Below, in pieces: positions 16,507 through 25,310 of a DNA stretch of 64,000 nucleotides. Origin of the DNA: an uncultured Salinimicrobium sp. Its GTDB lineage: Bacteria; Bacteroidota; Bacteroidia; Flavobacteriales; Flavobacteriaceae. Every line of letters starts with the position of its first letter. Positions within the stretch are counted from its first letter, which is position 1. Where the stretch lies: NCBI GenBank assembly GCA_946887075.1, contig CAMPKA010000003.1, positions 186,001 to 250,000 on the forward strand, written 5' to 3'. Position numbers and translations under genes: made by a program. The notes under the pieces are model-generated. The model did no database searches and was not told the origin of the DNA. It was given only the letters and a program-made list of their open reading frames with translations.

Positions 16507-16890
16507 TTAAAAGGATTCCGTGGCGTTGAAGACAAAGAGCATCCACCCGAGGACAAGGAAAATGCCTCCCAATGGCGTTACTGGTCCCAGCACCGACCAT
16601 TTGCGCCCCAGGGCACGACCCAGAACCAGACCATAAATACTGAAGGAAAATAAACAGGTTCCCAAAATAATTCCCACGGCCATCATTTGCTGGGAGATCT
16701 GGTCAAAAGGAAACATGATGCCCATACCTATCAGAAGCAGGGCGTGATACATCTGGTATTTGACCCCTGTTTCGAAACTCGACAGTTGGGCCTGGTCGAG
16801 GCGTTTCTTCAGCCAGTGCGCACCGAAAGCGCCCAGGATGATACTCAGGCTCCCCAGAATCCCGGCAATAATTATGACTGTGCCTTTCAT
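16507..16890 (-). CDS. DUF423 inner-membrane protein (YgdD family)
   Basis: Small membrane protein of 127 aa with four predicted helices. The DUF423 pattern is clear: GSLSIILGAFGAHWLKKRL at the first helix, FETGVKYQMYHALLLIG, then GTCLFSFSIYGLVLG and GPVTPLGGIFLVLGWMLF. Function in bacteria is unknown. It lies 16 bp downstream of carB on the same strand and converges with the SBF transporter gene with a 6-bp gap. Confidence 0.92.
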   Translation of the reverse strand: MKGTVIIIAGILGSLSIILGAFGAHWLKKRLDQAQLSSFETGVKYQMYHALLLIGMGIMFPFDQISQQMMAVGIILGTCLFSFSIYGLVLGRALGRKWSVLGPVTPLGGIFLVLGWMLFVFNATESF

Positions 16891-16906
16891 CGGGTTTTAA
16901 TAGGGC

Positions 16907-19759
16907 TTATTTTGTGAGATACATTCTTCTCCTGGAGTACAGGTCATAGAAGACATCGTCTTTGAGGCTATCGATGAACAAGATGCTTTCCCCGGTACTC
17001 TTCATTTCCGGCCCTAATTGCTTATTGACATGTGGAAATTTATTGAAGGAGAAGACCGGCTGTTTGATCGCATAGCCTTTCAGATTGCTCTCAAACTTAA
17101 AATCCTTGATCTTCTTCTGACCCAGCATGACTTTCGTGGCATAATTGACATAAGGCTGCCCGTAAGCTTTGGCAATGAAAGGAACAGTGCGGGAGGCACG
17201 CGGGTTGGCTTCTATGATATATACCTTGTCATCCTTAATGGCGAACTGAATGTTGATCAGACCGACCGTGTTCAGCGCAAGAGCGATTTTCTTCGTGTGA
17301 TCCTTGATCTGCTGCATCACAAGATCCCCAAGATTAAAGGGAGGAAGTGTGGCATTGGAATCCCCGGAATGAATTCCGCACGGCTCGATGTGCTCCATAA
17401 TTCCTATGATCTGGACTTCTTCCCCATCGCAGATTGCGTCAGCCTCTGCCTCAATAGCCCCGTCGAGGTAATGATCCAGCAGGAGCTTGTTATTCGGAAT
17501 TTTCCGAAGCAGGTCTATCACATGTTCTTCGAGATCCTTTTTGTTGATCACGATTTTCATTCCCTGCCCTCCCAGCACATAGGATGGCCTTACCAGGATA
17601 GGGAAATCGAGTTCATCAGCAAGGGCAAGGGCTTCATCAGCGGTTTCTGCCACCCCGAATTCTGGATAAGGGATATTGTTCTCCTGGAGCAATTTTGAAA
17701 ATGAACCGCGGTCTTCTGCCAGATCCAGAGAACGGAAACTGGTTCCCATGATTTTGATCCCGTACCTGTCCAATTTCTCGGCTAGTTTTAAGGCGGTCTG
17801 CCCCCCGAGCTGAACGATTACCCCTTCTGGTTTTTCATGACGAATAATGTCATAGATGTGTTCCCAGAAAACAGGCTCAAAGTAAAGTTTGTCAGCTACA
17901 TCGAAGTCAGTTGATACCGTTTCTGGATTACAATTGATCATAATTGTTTCATAACCACATTCCGAAGCTGCCAGGACTCCATGCACACAGCAGTAATCAA
18001 ATTCGATTCCCTGGCCTATCCTATTGGGACCGGAACCCAGAACAACAATCTTCTTCCGGTCCGAAACCTTACTGTCATTCTCCACATAACTTCTCCCGTC
18101 CGGAGTCTCTATCTCGGCCTCGAATGTCGAATAGTAGAAAGGGGTCTCGGCCCGGAATTCCCCAGCGCAGGTATCGACCAGCTTAAATATCCGGTTGATT
18201 TGCAGCTCTTCCCGCTTTTTGTATACCTCGCTTTCCAGGCATTCCACCATATAGGCGATCTGGCGATCTGCAAATCCTTTCTGTTTGGCTTCGAGCAACA
18301 GGTCCTTGGGAAGATCATCTATACTATAACGAGAAATCTCTGTTTCAAGAGTATATAACTCCTCGTATTGCTTGAGGAACCACATATCTATTTTGGTGAT
18401 TTCATGTATCCGGTTAAGGGTAATCCCGAGCTGAATCGCATCATAAATGACAAAGACCCGATCCCAACTGGGGTTCTCGAGCTTTTCGATGATCTGGTCG
18501 TAATTCGTATATCCCTTTCCGTCCGCACCAAGTCCGTTCCGTTTAATCTCAAGGGATTGGGTTGCCTTATGAAGGGCCTCCTGGAATGAACGTCCAATTC
18601 CCATTACCTCACCCACAGATTTCATCTGAAGCCCCAGGGTCCTGTCACTACCTTCGAATTTATCGAAGTTCCATCTCGGGATCTTCACAATGACGTAATC
18701 AAGACTGGGTTCGAATAATGCAGAGGTCGATTTCGTGATCTGATTTTCCAGTTCATCAAGATTATAACCTATAGCCAGTTTGGCGGCAATCTTGGCAATC
18801 GGATAACCCGTTGCCTTGGACGCCAGGGCAGAGGATCTGGAAACCCTCGGATTTATCTCAATGGCAATGATATCTTCCCTTTCATCCGGGCTAACGGCAA
18901 ATTGTACGTTACATCCCCCGGCAAAATCCCCTATACTCCGCATCATCTTTATCGCCAGGTCGCGCATCCTCTGAAAAGTGACGTCACTGAGGGTCATGGC
19001 AGGAGCTACCGTTATGGAATCCCCGGTATGGATCCCCATGGGGTCCATGTTCTCGATGGAACAGATGATGACCACATTGTCGTTTTTGTCCCGGAGGAGC
19101 TCGAGTTCATACTCCTTCCATCCGAGCAACGCCTTATCGATCAGTACCTCGTGAATCGGTGAGGCCTCCAGACCTCTGGTCAGAAGTTCGTCAAACTGCT
19201 CCCTGTCATGAACAAAAGATGCCCCGGTTCCACCCAGGGTAAAGGAAGGCCGGATAACAAGCGGGAAACCATATTCCTGAGCGATTTCCTTTCCTTGAAG
19301 AAAAGAGGTAGCGGTCTGTGCCGGGGCTACAGGGACTCCTATCCTCACCATGAGCTGCTTGAATTTTTCCCTGTCCTCCGTAATATTAATCGCATCTATA
19401 TCTACCCCGATGATTTTGACATCGAAGTCCTTCCAGATGCCCTTTTCATCCGCTTCTATACAAAGATTCAGTGCTGTCTGACCTCCCATAGTCGGAAGCA
19501 CCGCATCGATCTGGGGATGGGCTTTGAGTATCTCAACGATCGACCTGGTGGTCAGGGGCTTGAGATAAACATGATCCGCCATTGAAGGATCAGTCATAAT
19601 GGTTGCAGGATTGGAATTGATCAGAATGGTTTCAATTCCGTCCTCTCTTAAAGATCTGAGCGCCTGGGTTCCGGAGTAATCAAATTCGCAGGCTTGTCCA
19701 ATAATGATCGGACCTGAACCGATGATCAGTATACTTTTGAGATCTTTGTTCTTTGGCAT
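16907..19759 (-). CDS. carB: Carbamoyl-phosphate synthase large subunit (short form)
   Basis: Makes carbamoyl phosphate from bicarbonate, ammonia (from CarA) and two ATP for arginine and pyrimidine synthesis. 950 aa with two ATP-grasp halves: the first begins KSILIIGSGPIIIGQACEFDYSG and the second KIVVLGSGPNRIGQGIEFDYCC (about residue 555). Both contain glycine-rich loops (FTLGGTGA, YVLGGQGM) and EINPRVSRSSALASKATG / EANPRASRTVPFIAKAYG. It ends shortly after FNKFPHVNKQLGPEMKSTGE with only about 25 residues more, so the C-terminal MGS-like allosteric domain of the 1070-residue E. coli enzyme is absent. I recall this length as usual in Flavobacteria. A TATTTTTA -7-like box lies near 19790-19783 on the minus strand. 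Confidence 0.96.
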   Translation of the reverse strand: MPKNKDLKSILIIGSGPIIIGQACEFDYSGTQALRSLREDGIETILINSNPATIMTDPSMADHVYLKPLTTRSIVEILKAHPQIDAVLPTMGGQTALNLCIEADEKGIWKDFDVKIIGVDIDAINITEDREKFKQLMVRIGVPVAPAQTATSFLQGKEIAQEYGFPLVIRPSFTLGGTGASFVHDREQFDELLTRGLEASPIHEVLIDKALLGWKEYELELLRDKNDNVVIICSIENMDPMGIHTGDSITVAPAMTLSDVTFQRMRDLAIKMMRSIGDFAGGCNVQFAVSPDEREDIIAIEINPRVSRSSALASKATGYPIAKIAAKLAIGYNLDELENQITKSTSALFEPSLDYVIVKIPRWNFDKFEGSDRTLGLQMKSVGEVMGIGRSFQEALHKATQSLEIKRNGLGADGKGYTNYDQIIEKLENPSWDRVFVIYDAIQLGITLNRIHEITKIDMWFLKQYEELYTLETEISRYSIDDLPKDLLLEAKQKGFADRQIAYMVECLESEVYKKREELQINRIFKLVDTCAGEFRAETPFYYSTFEAEIETPDGRSYVENDSKVSDRKKIVVLGSGPNRIGQGIEFDYCCVHGVLAASECGYETIMINCNPETVSTDFDVADKLYFEPVFWEHIYDIIRHEKPEGVIVQLGGQTALKLAEKLDRYGIKIMGTSFRSLDLAEDRGSFSKLLQENNIPYPEFGVAETADEALALADELDFPILVRPSYVLGGQGMKIVINKKDLEEHVIDLLRKIPNNKLLLDHYLDGAIEAEADAICDGEEVQIIGIMEHIEPCGIHSGDSNATLPPFNLGDLVMQQIKDHTKKIALALNTVGLINIQFAIKDDKVYIIEANPRASRTVPFIAKAYGQPYVNYATKVMLGQKKIKDFKFESNLKGYAIKQPVFSFNKFPHVNKQLGPEMKSTGESILFIDSLKDDVFYDLYSRRRMYLTK

Positions 19760-19811
19760 CTGAGTAGGTTATGGAGTGGATGTAAAAATAACGAAGCTAT
19801 AGGGTATAAAA

Positions 19812-19840
19812 AAAGGTGTTACTGAAAAAGTAACACCTTT
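19812..19840 (-). terminator. Rho-independent terminator after rpmH
   Basis: On the minus strand AAAGGTGTTAC (19840-19830) pairs perfectly with GTAACACCTTT (19822-19812) around a 7-nt loop and runs into a T-tract. It lies 26 bp after the rpmH stop and before carB. Confidence 0.9.
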
Positions 19841-19865
19841 ATATTTTTCAGGAGTTCAATGACAT

Positions 19866-20024
19866 TTAGTGCTTGTGACGATTTTCTGAAGACACGGATA
19901 ATTTCTTTCTGCCTTTAGCTCTTCTTCGTGCAAGGACTTTTCTACCGTTTACACTTGCCATACGTTCTCTAAAACCGTGCTTGTTTTTCCTTTTTCTCTT
20001 CGAGGGTTGAAACGTTCTCTTCAT
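19866..20024 (-). CDS. rpmH: 50S ribosomal protein L34
   Basis: Ribosomal protein bL34, 52 aa, in the large ribosomal subunit. The product begins [19 protein letters not shown] and continues through [19 protein letters not shown], the family signature, with a short tail [13 protein letters not shown]. The frame runs from ATG at 20024 to TAA at 19866. It is on its own with a strong terminator behind it; the usual neighbours dnaA or rnpA are not present, which is normal for Bacteroidota. Confidence 0.97.
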   Translation of the reverse strand: MKRTFQPSKRKRKNKHGFRERMASVNGRKVLARRRAKGRKKLSVSSENRHKH

Positions 20025-20160
20025 GATAAATTATCTTTGTTCTTCTTTGAAAATCGCCTGAACTAGCGCCTAAGGAGCAGTCCTTAAAACTGCGGGCAAA
20101 TATACGAAGAGTTTTTACTCCCACAAGACCAAAACCCAATAAATTTCGGATACTTTTTAG

Positions 20161-20168
20161 TACCTTTG
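20161..20168 (+). promoter_or_regulatory. -7 box (TAnnTTTG) before the TPR membrane protein
   Basis: TACCTTTG is an exact match, ending 20 nt before the ATG at 20189. No clear -33 TTG at the usual spacing. Confidence 0.6.
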
Positions 20169-20188
20169 CGGCCTCCAAAAACCTCGTA

Positions 20189-20704
20189 ATGTTCAATAAG
20201 ATTTACAAACTAATTCTGGCAGGGCTGATCTTCATTGTCGCTATCTGGCAGTTCATCGATGGCAATATCGGAAATGGTATATTCTTAACCTTGCTTTCCG
20301 GAATATTTCTCTTTTTATATTATAAAAACGAGATGATTCTCATGGCTTTCCTCCGGTTGCGCAAGCAGGATTTTGAGGGAGCAAAAAAATGGCTGGATAA
20401 GATAAAGGATCCTGAAAAGGCCCTGACCAGGAAGCAGCAGGGCTACTACTGGTATCTTCACGGCCTTATGGTTTCCCAGACAAATATCACACAGGCAGAA
20501 AAATATTTTAAAAGAGCCATTCGACTTGGGCTGTCGATGAGCCAGGACCTGGCGATGGCGAAACTGAACCTGGCAGGAATCGCCATGACCAAACGGCGTA
20601 AGAGAGAAGCCCAAAACCTGCTTAAAGAGGCCAAAAAACTAGATAAACACAACATGCTCGACGAGCAGATCAGAATGATGAAGCAGCAGATGAAAAAGAT
20701 CTGA
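20189..20704 (+). CDS. Small membrane protein with TPR-like C-terminal region
   Basis: Protein of 171 aa. Two transmembrane helices (about 6-24 and 29-46) are followed by a soluble helical region with tetratricopeptide-like repeats: QDFEGAKKWLDKIKDPEKAL, WYLHGLMVSQTNITQAEKYFKRAIRLGL and AMAKLNLAGIAMTKRRKREAQNLLKEAKKL. The C-terminus is very basic (MMKQQMKKI). It is a conserved type of hypothetical protein in Flavobacteria; partner and role are unknown. It has its own -7 box and is transcribed away from rpmH. Confidence 0.8.
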   Translation: MFNKIYKLILAGLIFIVAIWQFIDGNIGNGIFLTLLSGIFLFLYYKNEMILMAFLRLRKQDFEGAKKWLDKIKDPEKALTRKQQGYYWYLHGLMVSQTNITQAEKYFKRAIRLGLSMSQDLAMAKLNLAGIAMTKRRKREAQNLLKEAKKLDKHNMLDEQIRMMKQQMKKI

Positions 20705-20837
20705 TCCGACCTGTATTCCACCCTTAACGGGAAATCGGATTTAACCATGTCGTTCATCTACTATATGAGCGGCTTGTCGAAAAATTTTCCATCCCACCAG
20801 GAACATGAGTAAATTGTGAGGGATTTCTAACCTGGAC

Positions 20838-21539
20838 ATGCTCAGAATTCTGCTATTGCTGAATTTACTAATCCTCACGTCCGTCTATGGTCAACAGGAC
20901 CAGATGACCTTCTCTGAAGCCCTCGATATTCATCTCCCCAAGTACAATGAACGCGCTAATAAGGCTTATCGCTACAATCAGGTGGAAAGAGCGGAATTCC
21001 TCTTTGATTCTCTTGTCACCCATTGCTTGAGGGGAACCGTATTAGATGATTTTGTCCTGAAGGACCTCAAGGAAAAACCGGTTTCTTTGCAGGATTTTCA
21101 AAAGCCGGTCCTCCTGATGACTTCCGCATCTTGGATCATCCCCTCAAAAGGAGAAGTTCCGGCTCTCAACCGGCTTGCGGAAAAATACCACGATCGTATC
21201 GATTTCGTTATCCTCTTCTGGGATACCAGAGAAAAAGCCCGTGAATCGGCAGGAGCATACAACGAGTTTATCCGCGTACTGTATGTGGATGAACTCGAGA
21301 ATTCCAGTCCGTATATCATCAAGAAGATGAAACATTCCCTCGGGTTTCCGACCACTTTCCTCTTGGATCAGGACAAGGTAATCCTAAATATCACCCGAAA
21401 ATTTACCCATCCCTACGGCCTTGCTTTTGAAAAATCCTTTGACCTTAATTACGAGGCCTTATCCTCAGTGGTATCCTCCCTGGTTTTTGACCCAGGTTCT
21501 GAATTTGCCACCGCTCAGGAGGTGGTGTCCCCAGAGTGA
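20838..21539 (+). CDS. Exported thioredoxin-fold protein lacking the CxxC motif
   Basis: Secreted protein of 233 aa with a Sec signal (about 1-18, ending SVYGQ). The middle part has a TlpA/AhpC-like thioredoxin fold: VLDDFVLKDLKEKPVSLQDFQKPVLLMTSASW, then a helix (EVPALNRLAEKYHDRIDFVILFWD) and GFPTTFLLDQDK with the cis-proline. Where oxidoreductases have WCxxC, this has WIIPSKGEVP (from Trp99), so no redox cysteines remain; the only cysteine is at about residue 64. A disulfide reductase activity is therefore unlikely; a binding or scaffold role is possible. It is separate from neighbours, converging on the transglycosylase gene. Confidence 0.8.
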   Translation: MLRILLLLNLLILTSVYGQQDQMTFSEALDIHLPKYNERANKAYRYNQVERAEFLFDSLVTHCLRGTVLDDFVLKDLKEKPVSLQDFQKPVLLMTSASWIIPSKGEVPALNRLAEKYHDRIDFVILFWDTREKARESAGAYNEFIRVLYVDELENSSPYIIKKMKHSLGFPTTFLLDQDKVILNITRKFTHPYGLAFEKSFDLNYEALSSVVSSLVFDPGSEFATAQEVVSPE

Positions 21540-21547
21540 CCATTACA

Positions 21548-22495
21548 TCATCCTGAAATACTGTCCTGGCTCCGGGCCTTGTCGTACTGACCTTCCATCG
21601 GAATTTCAATGCTGTACTTTTTGCGGGAGCCATTCTCCAGATGCGCTTCCCTGAGCCAGGGATTATGGATCTTCAGTATCTTATAATTGATCCCGAACCT
21701 TCTTGCAAATCTGGGGAAATCCGAGACCGAAGTGTCTACCCTGACCTCCTTCACTGCGATGGGTTGATAAAGATCCTTTTCCCTAAAATGAAAACCGTAC
21801 TTCCGGGGATTTTCCATAATCTCCTTCAAAGCAAGGATCCGGAAAACGTACCTTCCGGTCTCCTCCCCTAGCAACAGATCATAATAATCCTCTACGTCCT
21901 GACGCTCCTGCTGTCTGGAGATTCCGTAGTTGCCTGCATTATAGGCAGCTGCCGCAAGGGTCCAGCTTCCAAATCGTTCCTTGGAACTCTTCAGGTACTC
22001 TGCTGCGGCATGGGTGGATTTTTCGAGATTATAGCGCTCATCCACATTATCATTGATTTCCAGCCCATACTCCTCTCCCGTATCTTCCATAAACTGCCAG
22101 AAACCTCTTGCCCCCGCAGGGGAAACTGCGTTGGTAAGACCGCTTTCGATCACTGCAATGTATTTGAGGTCATCCGGAACGCCATGTTCTTCAAGTATGG
22201 GTTCAATCACCGGAAAATATTTGTTTGCCCGTTTGAGAAGCAGCAAGGTATTTGATTGCCAGTAAACGTTGACCAACAACTCCCTATCCATTCTTTCATG
22301 GATATCCGGCAGGCCTACCGGTACGGTTTCTCCGGCAAATTCGAGGTCTTCCGGCATAGGAAGGGCATAGACCTTATAATCGTTCAGGAATTTGGTTTCC
22401 TGGTTCTCATCCGTCGGTGCATCCTGAACAGCATTGACGCCGAGGCCAACCGCCGCTACCAAACATCCTCCTAAAAAAACTTCTCTCAGTTTCAT
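21548..22495 (-). CDS. Membrane-bound lytic murein transglycosylase (MltD-like)
   Basis: Peptidoglycan lytic transglycosylase, about 315 aa from ATG 22495. N-terminal signal or anchor (VFLGGCLVAAVGLGVNAV) is followed by a goose-lysozyme-type SLT domain (about 95-230) with PDDLKYIAVIESGLTNAVSPAGARGFWQFM (catalytic Glu in the AVIESGL motif), YGLEI and AAAAYNAGNYGI. The tail (SDFPRFARRFGINYKILKIHNPWLREAHL) looks like one LysM-like segment for glycan binding. An upstream ATG at 22540 would overlap the preceding hydrolase gene by 35 bp, so the ATG at 22495, 10 bp after that stop, is preferred. Probably co-transcribed with the hydrolase. Confidence 0.88.
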   Translation of the reverse strand: MKLREVFLGGCLVAAVGLGVNAVQDAPTDENQETKFLNDYKVYALPMPEDLEFAGETVPVGLPDIHERMDRELLVNVYWQSNTLLLLKRANKYFPVIEPILEEHGVPDDLKYIAVIESGLTNAVSPAGARGFWQFMEDTGEEYGLEINDNVDERYNLEKSTHAAAEYLKSSKERFGSWTLAAAAYNAGNYGISRQQERQDVEDYYDLLLGEETGRYVFRILALKEIMENPRKYGFHFREKDLYQPIAVKEVRVDTSVSDFPRFARRFGINYKILKIHNPWLREAHLENGSRKKYSIEIPMEGQYDKARSQDSISG

Positions 22496-22505
22496 ATTTT
22501 CCCTT

Positions 22506-23207
22506 TTAAATTCGATTTGTCTCTTCTCTCTTGAGTTCACCTGTGAGAATTATTTCCTCCAGATTTTCGTTGAACCACCGGAACCTGTTCAGGATCATGA
22601 TATGTGTACCTCCAGGAACCGGTATGCATCCCTTGATATAACGGAAAGGCAGAATCTCATCCTGATCCCCATGAATATGAACCACCTCTGCGTGGGGCGA
22701 CTTCTGTTTCCAACAGATCATTTTTTCTATGGCCCAGTCTAGATATCTGGTATCGGTCACCGACATGTACCTCTTGTACAGCCTGGCCCTGTTCCTGATA
22801 AATTTTCCCATCGCCACCGACTCCAAAAGGTCCACATGTCGTGCCAAAGAAGTAGGCAGTACCTTGTAAAAGCGTGTGCATCTGGCAAACTTCATTCTGC
22901 GGGGCAGCTCACTGGCGGATTTGACACTGGAAATGATGATCACCCTTCTGGTCTTGATGAATTTCGACATCTCCTGAACGATGATCCCTCCAAAGGAAAC
23001 ACCGATCAACACCGGATTCTGGTGCCGGACACGTTCACAGATTCGCCGGGAGTAATCCTTCAATTCTTCCCCCGGCTTAGGCAAAATCCAGTCAATCCAA
23101 TGAATCCTGAATTTTTCCTCAGGCAGCCTGATATTTTCAAAAATAGAAGGATTGGCCGCAAGGCCTGGCATACAATACACATGTATCAGTTCTTCTTTCT
23201 CCATCAT
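22506..23207 (-). CDS. Alpha/beta hydrolase
   Basis: Alpha/beta-hydrolase fold protein of 233 aa, no signal peptide. The nucleophile elbow GVSFGG has Ser near residue 70, the acid is probably Asp in HGDQDEILP near 181 and the base His in PGGTHIMIL near 199. The oxyanion region is MPGLAANPSIFENI near the start. The family is a common Bacteroidota hydrolase of unknown substrate. It precedes the lytic transglycosylase gene by 10 bp on the same strand, so an envelope-related role is possible. Two adjacent ATG codons (23207, 23204) are possible starts. Confidence 0.83.
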   Translation of the reverse strand: MMEKEELIHVYCMPGLAANPSIFENIRLPEEKFRIHWIDWILPKPGEELKDYSRRICERVRHQNPVLIGVSFGGIIVQEMSKFIKTRRVIIISSVKSASELPRRMKFARCTRFYKVLPTSLARHVDLLESVAMGKFIRNRARLYKRYMSVTDTRYLDWAIEKMICWKQKSPHAEVVHIHGDQDEILPFRYIKGCIPVPGGTHIMILNRFRWFNENLEEIILTGELKREETNRI

Positions 23208-23576
23208 TCACGGCTGGATGAGATCTGCTTGTCAAACGTAACGGAATCCTGTCCAAACATAGTTTTTTCCTTCTAATTATCCGCGAGATCCATAGACGAA
23301 TTTACGGCGCATTTCTTATTTTGAATTCCCTGAGCTGTGATTTGGTAAAGTGAAGGGACATTAATCCATTAAGGCTGCTCACTCCCATGATGATCCTCCA
23401 AATCTCGATCAAAATGCTTATCTTTATCAGGGCCCGTGGGGGAGCCCAAGTCAATCCCTTCCCATTTTCTTATTATTCTGATTCGACCGGCAGATTCCTC
23501 ATTATTGGTCACCCTACTTCAAGACCAGTGGTTCTGGCCGCTTTTTTGATGGATTAGCAATGAATTAAAGAAAAAA
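23208..23576. other. Intergenic region without recognised gene (369 bp)
   Basis: Between the divergent hydrolase and GNAT genes. I see no convincing ORF, tRNA or exact -7 box. Two short hairpin candidates are visible: one with GGGC/GCCC arms near 23430-23446 and one with CCAG/CTGG arms near 23523-23538; neither is strong. Presumably holds the promoters of both flanking genes. Confidence 0.5.
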
Positions 23577-23876
23577 ATGATGAATACACTTTCCATTACA
23601 GACAATGAGTTCCTGCGTCAGTTCGAGTGCTCCATTGAAGGAGAGCTCGTGAAGATCGAGTACTCAGAACAGGAGCGAAAGATTTTTTTAACCAAACTGG
23701 TCATGAGCGAATCGCTCAGGAATAAAGGTTACCTGGACCTCTTCATTGAACAGGTCCTGGAGATTATTAAAGATCGGAACATAAGAGTGATGCCGACCAA
23801 CCCGGCCATAGCCAAATTCATGCGTAAAAACCGGCGCAGATACAAGGACATGCTTCCTGTCGGAATCAACATTTAA
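23577..23876 (+). CDS. Small GNAT-type N-acetyltransferase (YjdJ/Gtn-like)
   Basis: Protein of 99 aa resembling the short GCN5-like family of human GTLF3B/YjdJ: IEYSEQERKIFLTKLVMSESLRNKGYLDLFIEQVLEIIKDRNIRVMPTNPAIAKFMRKN. In this family the ELRNKGI-like segment corresponds to the acetyl-CoA-binding loop and the C-terminal PTNPAIAKFMRKN to the PxCPxVxxyixkh motif, here with Thr instead of Cys. Function unknown. Its stop codon overlaps the stop of the convergent mtaB gene by 3 bp, so read-through of either gene would affect the other. Confidence 0.8.
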   Translation: MMNTLSITDNEFLRQFECSIEGELVKIEYSEQERKIFLTKLVMSESLRNKGYLDLFIEQVLEIIKDRNIRVMPTNPAIAKFMRKNRRRYKDMLPVGINI

Positions 23877-25207
23877 GCTACCACATCATGGCTGATCGTA
23901 CTGAACCGAACCAGGCCGTCTTCATCGATTCGCTGAAGTTGAATCCGCTGCAGGGTATTGACCAAAGCAGGGTCCCATGGCATTTTTACCTTTACATAAT
24001 TCTCTGTGAAACCCTGGATGTAACCCTCCCTGTTCTCCCCTTCAAATAAAACGGTCCTTTGGCTTCCCAATTGAGATTCATAGAAAGCCCTTCTCTTCTT
24101 TACCGAAAGTCCGCGTAGCATTCTGCTTCTCTTTTTCCTCACCCGTAATGGCACAACTCCTTCCATTTCAGCTGCGGGGGTATTTTCCCGTTCGGAGTAG
24201 GTAAACACATGAAGGTAAGAGATATCCAGTTCGTTTAAAAACCTGTAAGTCTCTAAAAAGCGTTCTTCCGTTTCTCCGGGAAAACCTACTATGACATCCA
24301 CTCCGATGCAAGCATCAGGAAGCACCCTTTTGATTTTTTCCACGCGATCGACATACAGCTCTCTCATGTATCTGCGACGCATTGCGCGCAAAACAGGATT
24401 GCTCCCGCTCTGGAGCGGGATATGAAAATGGGGCACGAAAGTGCGGCTCTGGGCAACGAAATCTATAGTTTCGTCTTTCAGCAGATTCGGTTCGATCGAG
24501 GAGATGCGAAGCCGTTCAACCCCATCAACCTGATCAAGAGCCCTGACCAGATCGAGAAAGGTGTGCTCGTGTTTTTTGTTCCCGAATTCTCCTTTGCCGT
24601 AGTCCCCGATGTTCACCCCTGTCAGAACGATCTCCTTGATGCCCTTCTCACTGATTCTTCTAGCATTCTGCAGCACGTTGTCCAGCCGATCACTACGGGA
24701 AATACCTCTGGCAAGCGGAATTGTACAATAGGTGCATTTGTAGTCACAACCATCCTGAACCTTGAGAAAAGCCCGAGTACGATCTCCGTAGGAGTAGGAA
24801 CTTACATAAAAATCAGCCTCTCCGATTTCGCAGGAATGGATTTCCCCGAAATCGTTTTTGGTCAGGTCGTTAAGATAGTCGGTAATCTTGAATTTTTCCG
24901 TGGCGCCCAGCACCAGATCAACACCATTCACAGCAGCCAACTCCTCTGGTTTGAGTTGTGCATAACAACCAACTGCGATTACGAAGGCATTTTCATTGAT
25001 CTTTTGGGCCTGTCTGACAATGGTTTTAAAACGGCGGTCTGCATTCTCCGTTACAGAACAGGTATTGATCACGTAGATATCCGCCCGCTCAGAAAAATCT
25101 ACACGGATAAAGCCCTCTTGGGTAAAAGATCGGGCAATCGTTGAAGTTTCCGAGAAATTGAGTTTACAACCCAGGGTGTAAAACGCTACTTTTTTGTTAT
25201 GCTCCAT
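23873..25207 (-). CDS. mtaB: tRNA threonylcarbamoyladenosine C2-methylthiotransferase MtaB
   Basis: Radical SAM methylthiotransferase, 444 aa from ATG 25207, that converts t6A37 to ms2t6A37 in tRNAs. The N-terminal UPF0004 domain has the three cluster cysteines in YTLGCKLNFSET, NTCSVT and VGCYAQ; the radical SAM cluster is CDYKCTYCTIPLARG (about residue 149); the C-terminal TRAM region includes VLFEGENREGYIQGFTENYVKVKM. TLGCKLN rather than TxGCQMN separates MtaB from MiaB. A start five codons upstream (25222) is possible. Convergent and overlapping with the GNAT gene at the stop codons. Confidence 0.95.
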   Translation of the reverse strand: MEHNKKVAFYTLGCKLNFSETSTIARSFTQEGFIRVDFSERADIYVINTCSVTENADRRFKTIVRQAQKINENAFVIAVGCYAQLKPEELAAVNGVDLVLGATEKFKITDYLNDLTKNDFGEIHSCEIGEADFYVSSYSYGDRTRAFLKVQDGCDYKCTYCTIPLARGISRSDRLDNVLQNARRISEKGIKEIVLTGVNIGDYGKGEFGNKKHEHTFLDLVRALDQVDGVERLRISSIEPNLLKDETIDFVAQSRTFVPHFHIPLQSGSNPVLRAMRRRYMRELYVDRVEKIKRVLPDACIGVDVIVGFPGETEERFLETYRFLNELDISYLHVFTYSERENTPAAEMEGVVPLRVRKKRSRMLRGLSVKKRRAFYESQLGSQRTVLFEGENREGYIQGFTENYVKVKMPWDPALVNTLQRIQLQRIDEDGLVRFSTISHDVVA

Positions 25208-25310
25208 TATTCCTGCTATCACTTAAATCCCGGCCTCACAAGCAGATCCAGGACCAGGCCTGCAAAGTTACTAACAATTTGGAACCTGGCCCAGGTGCCT
25301 GGGGAAATCC

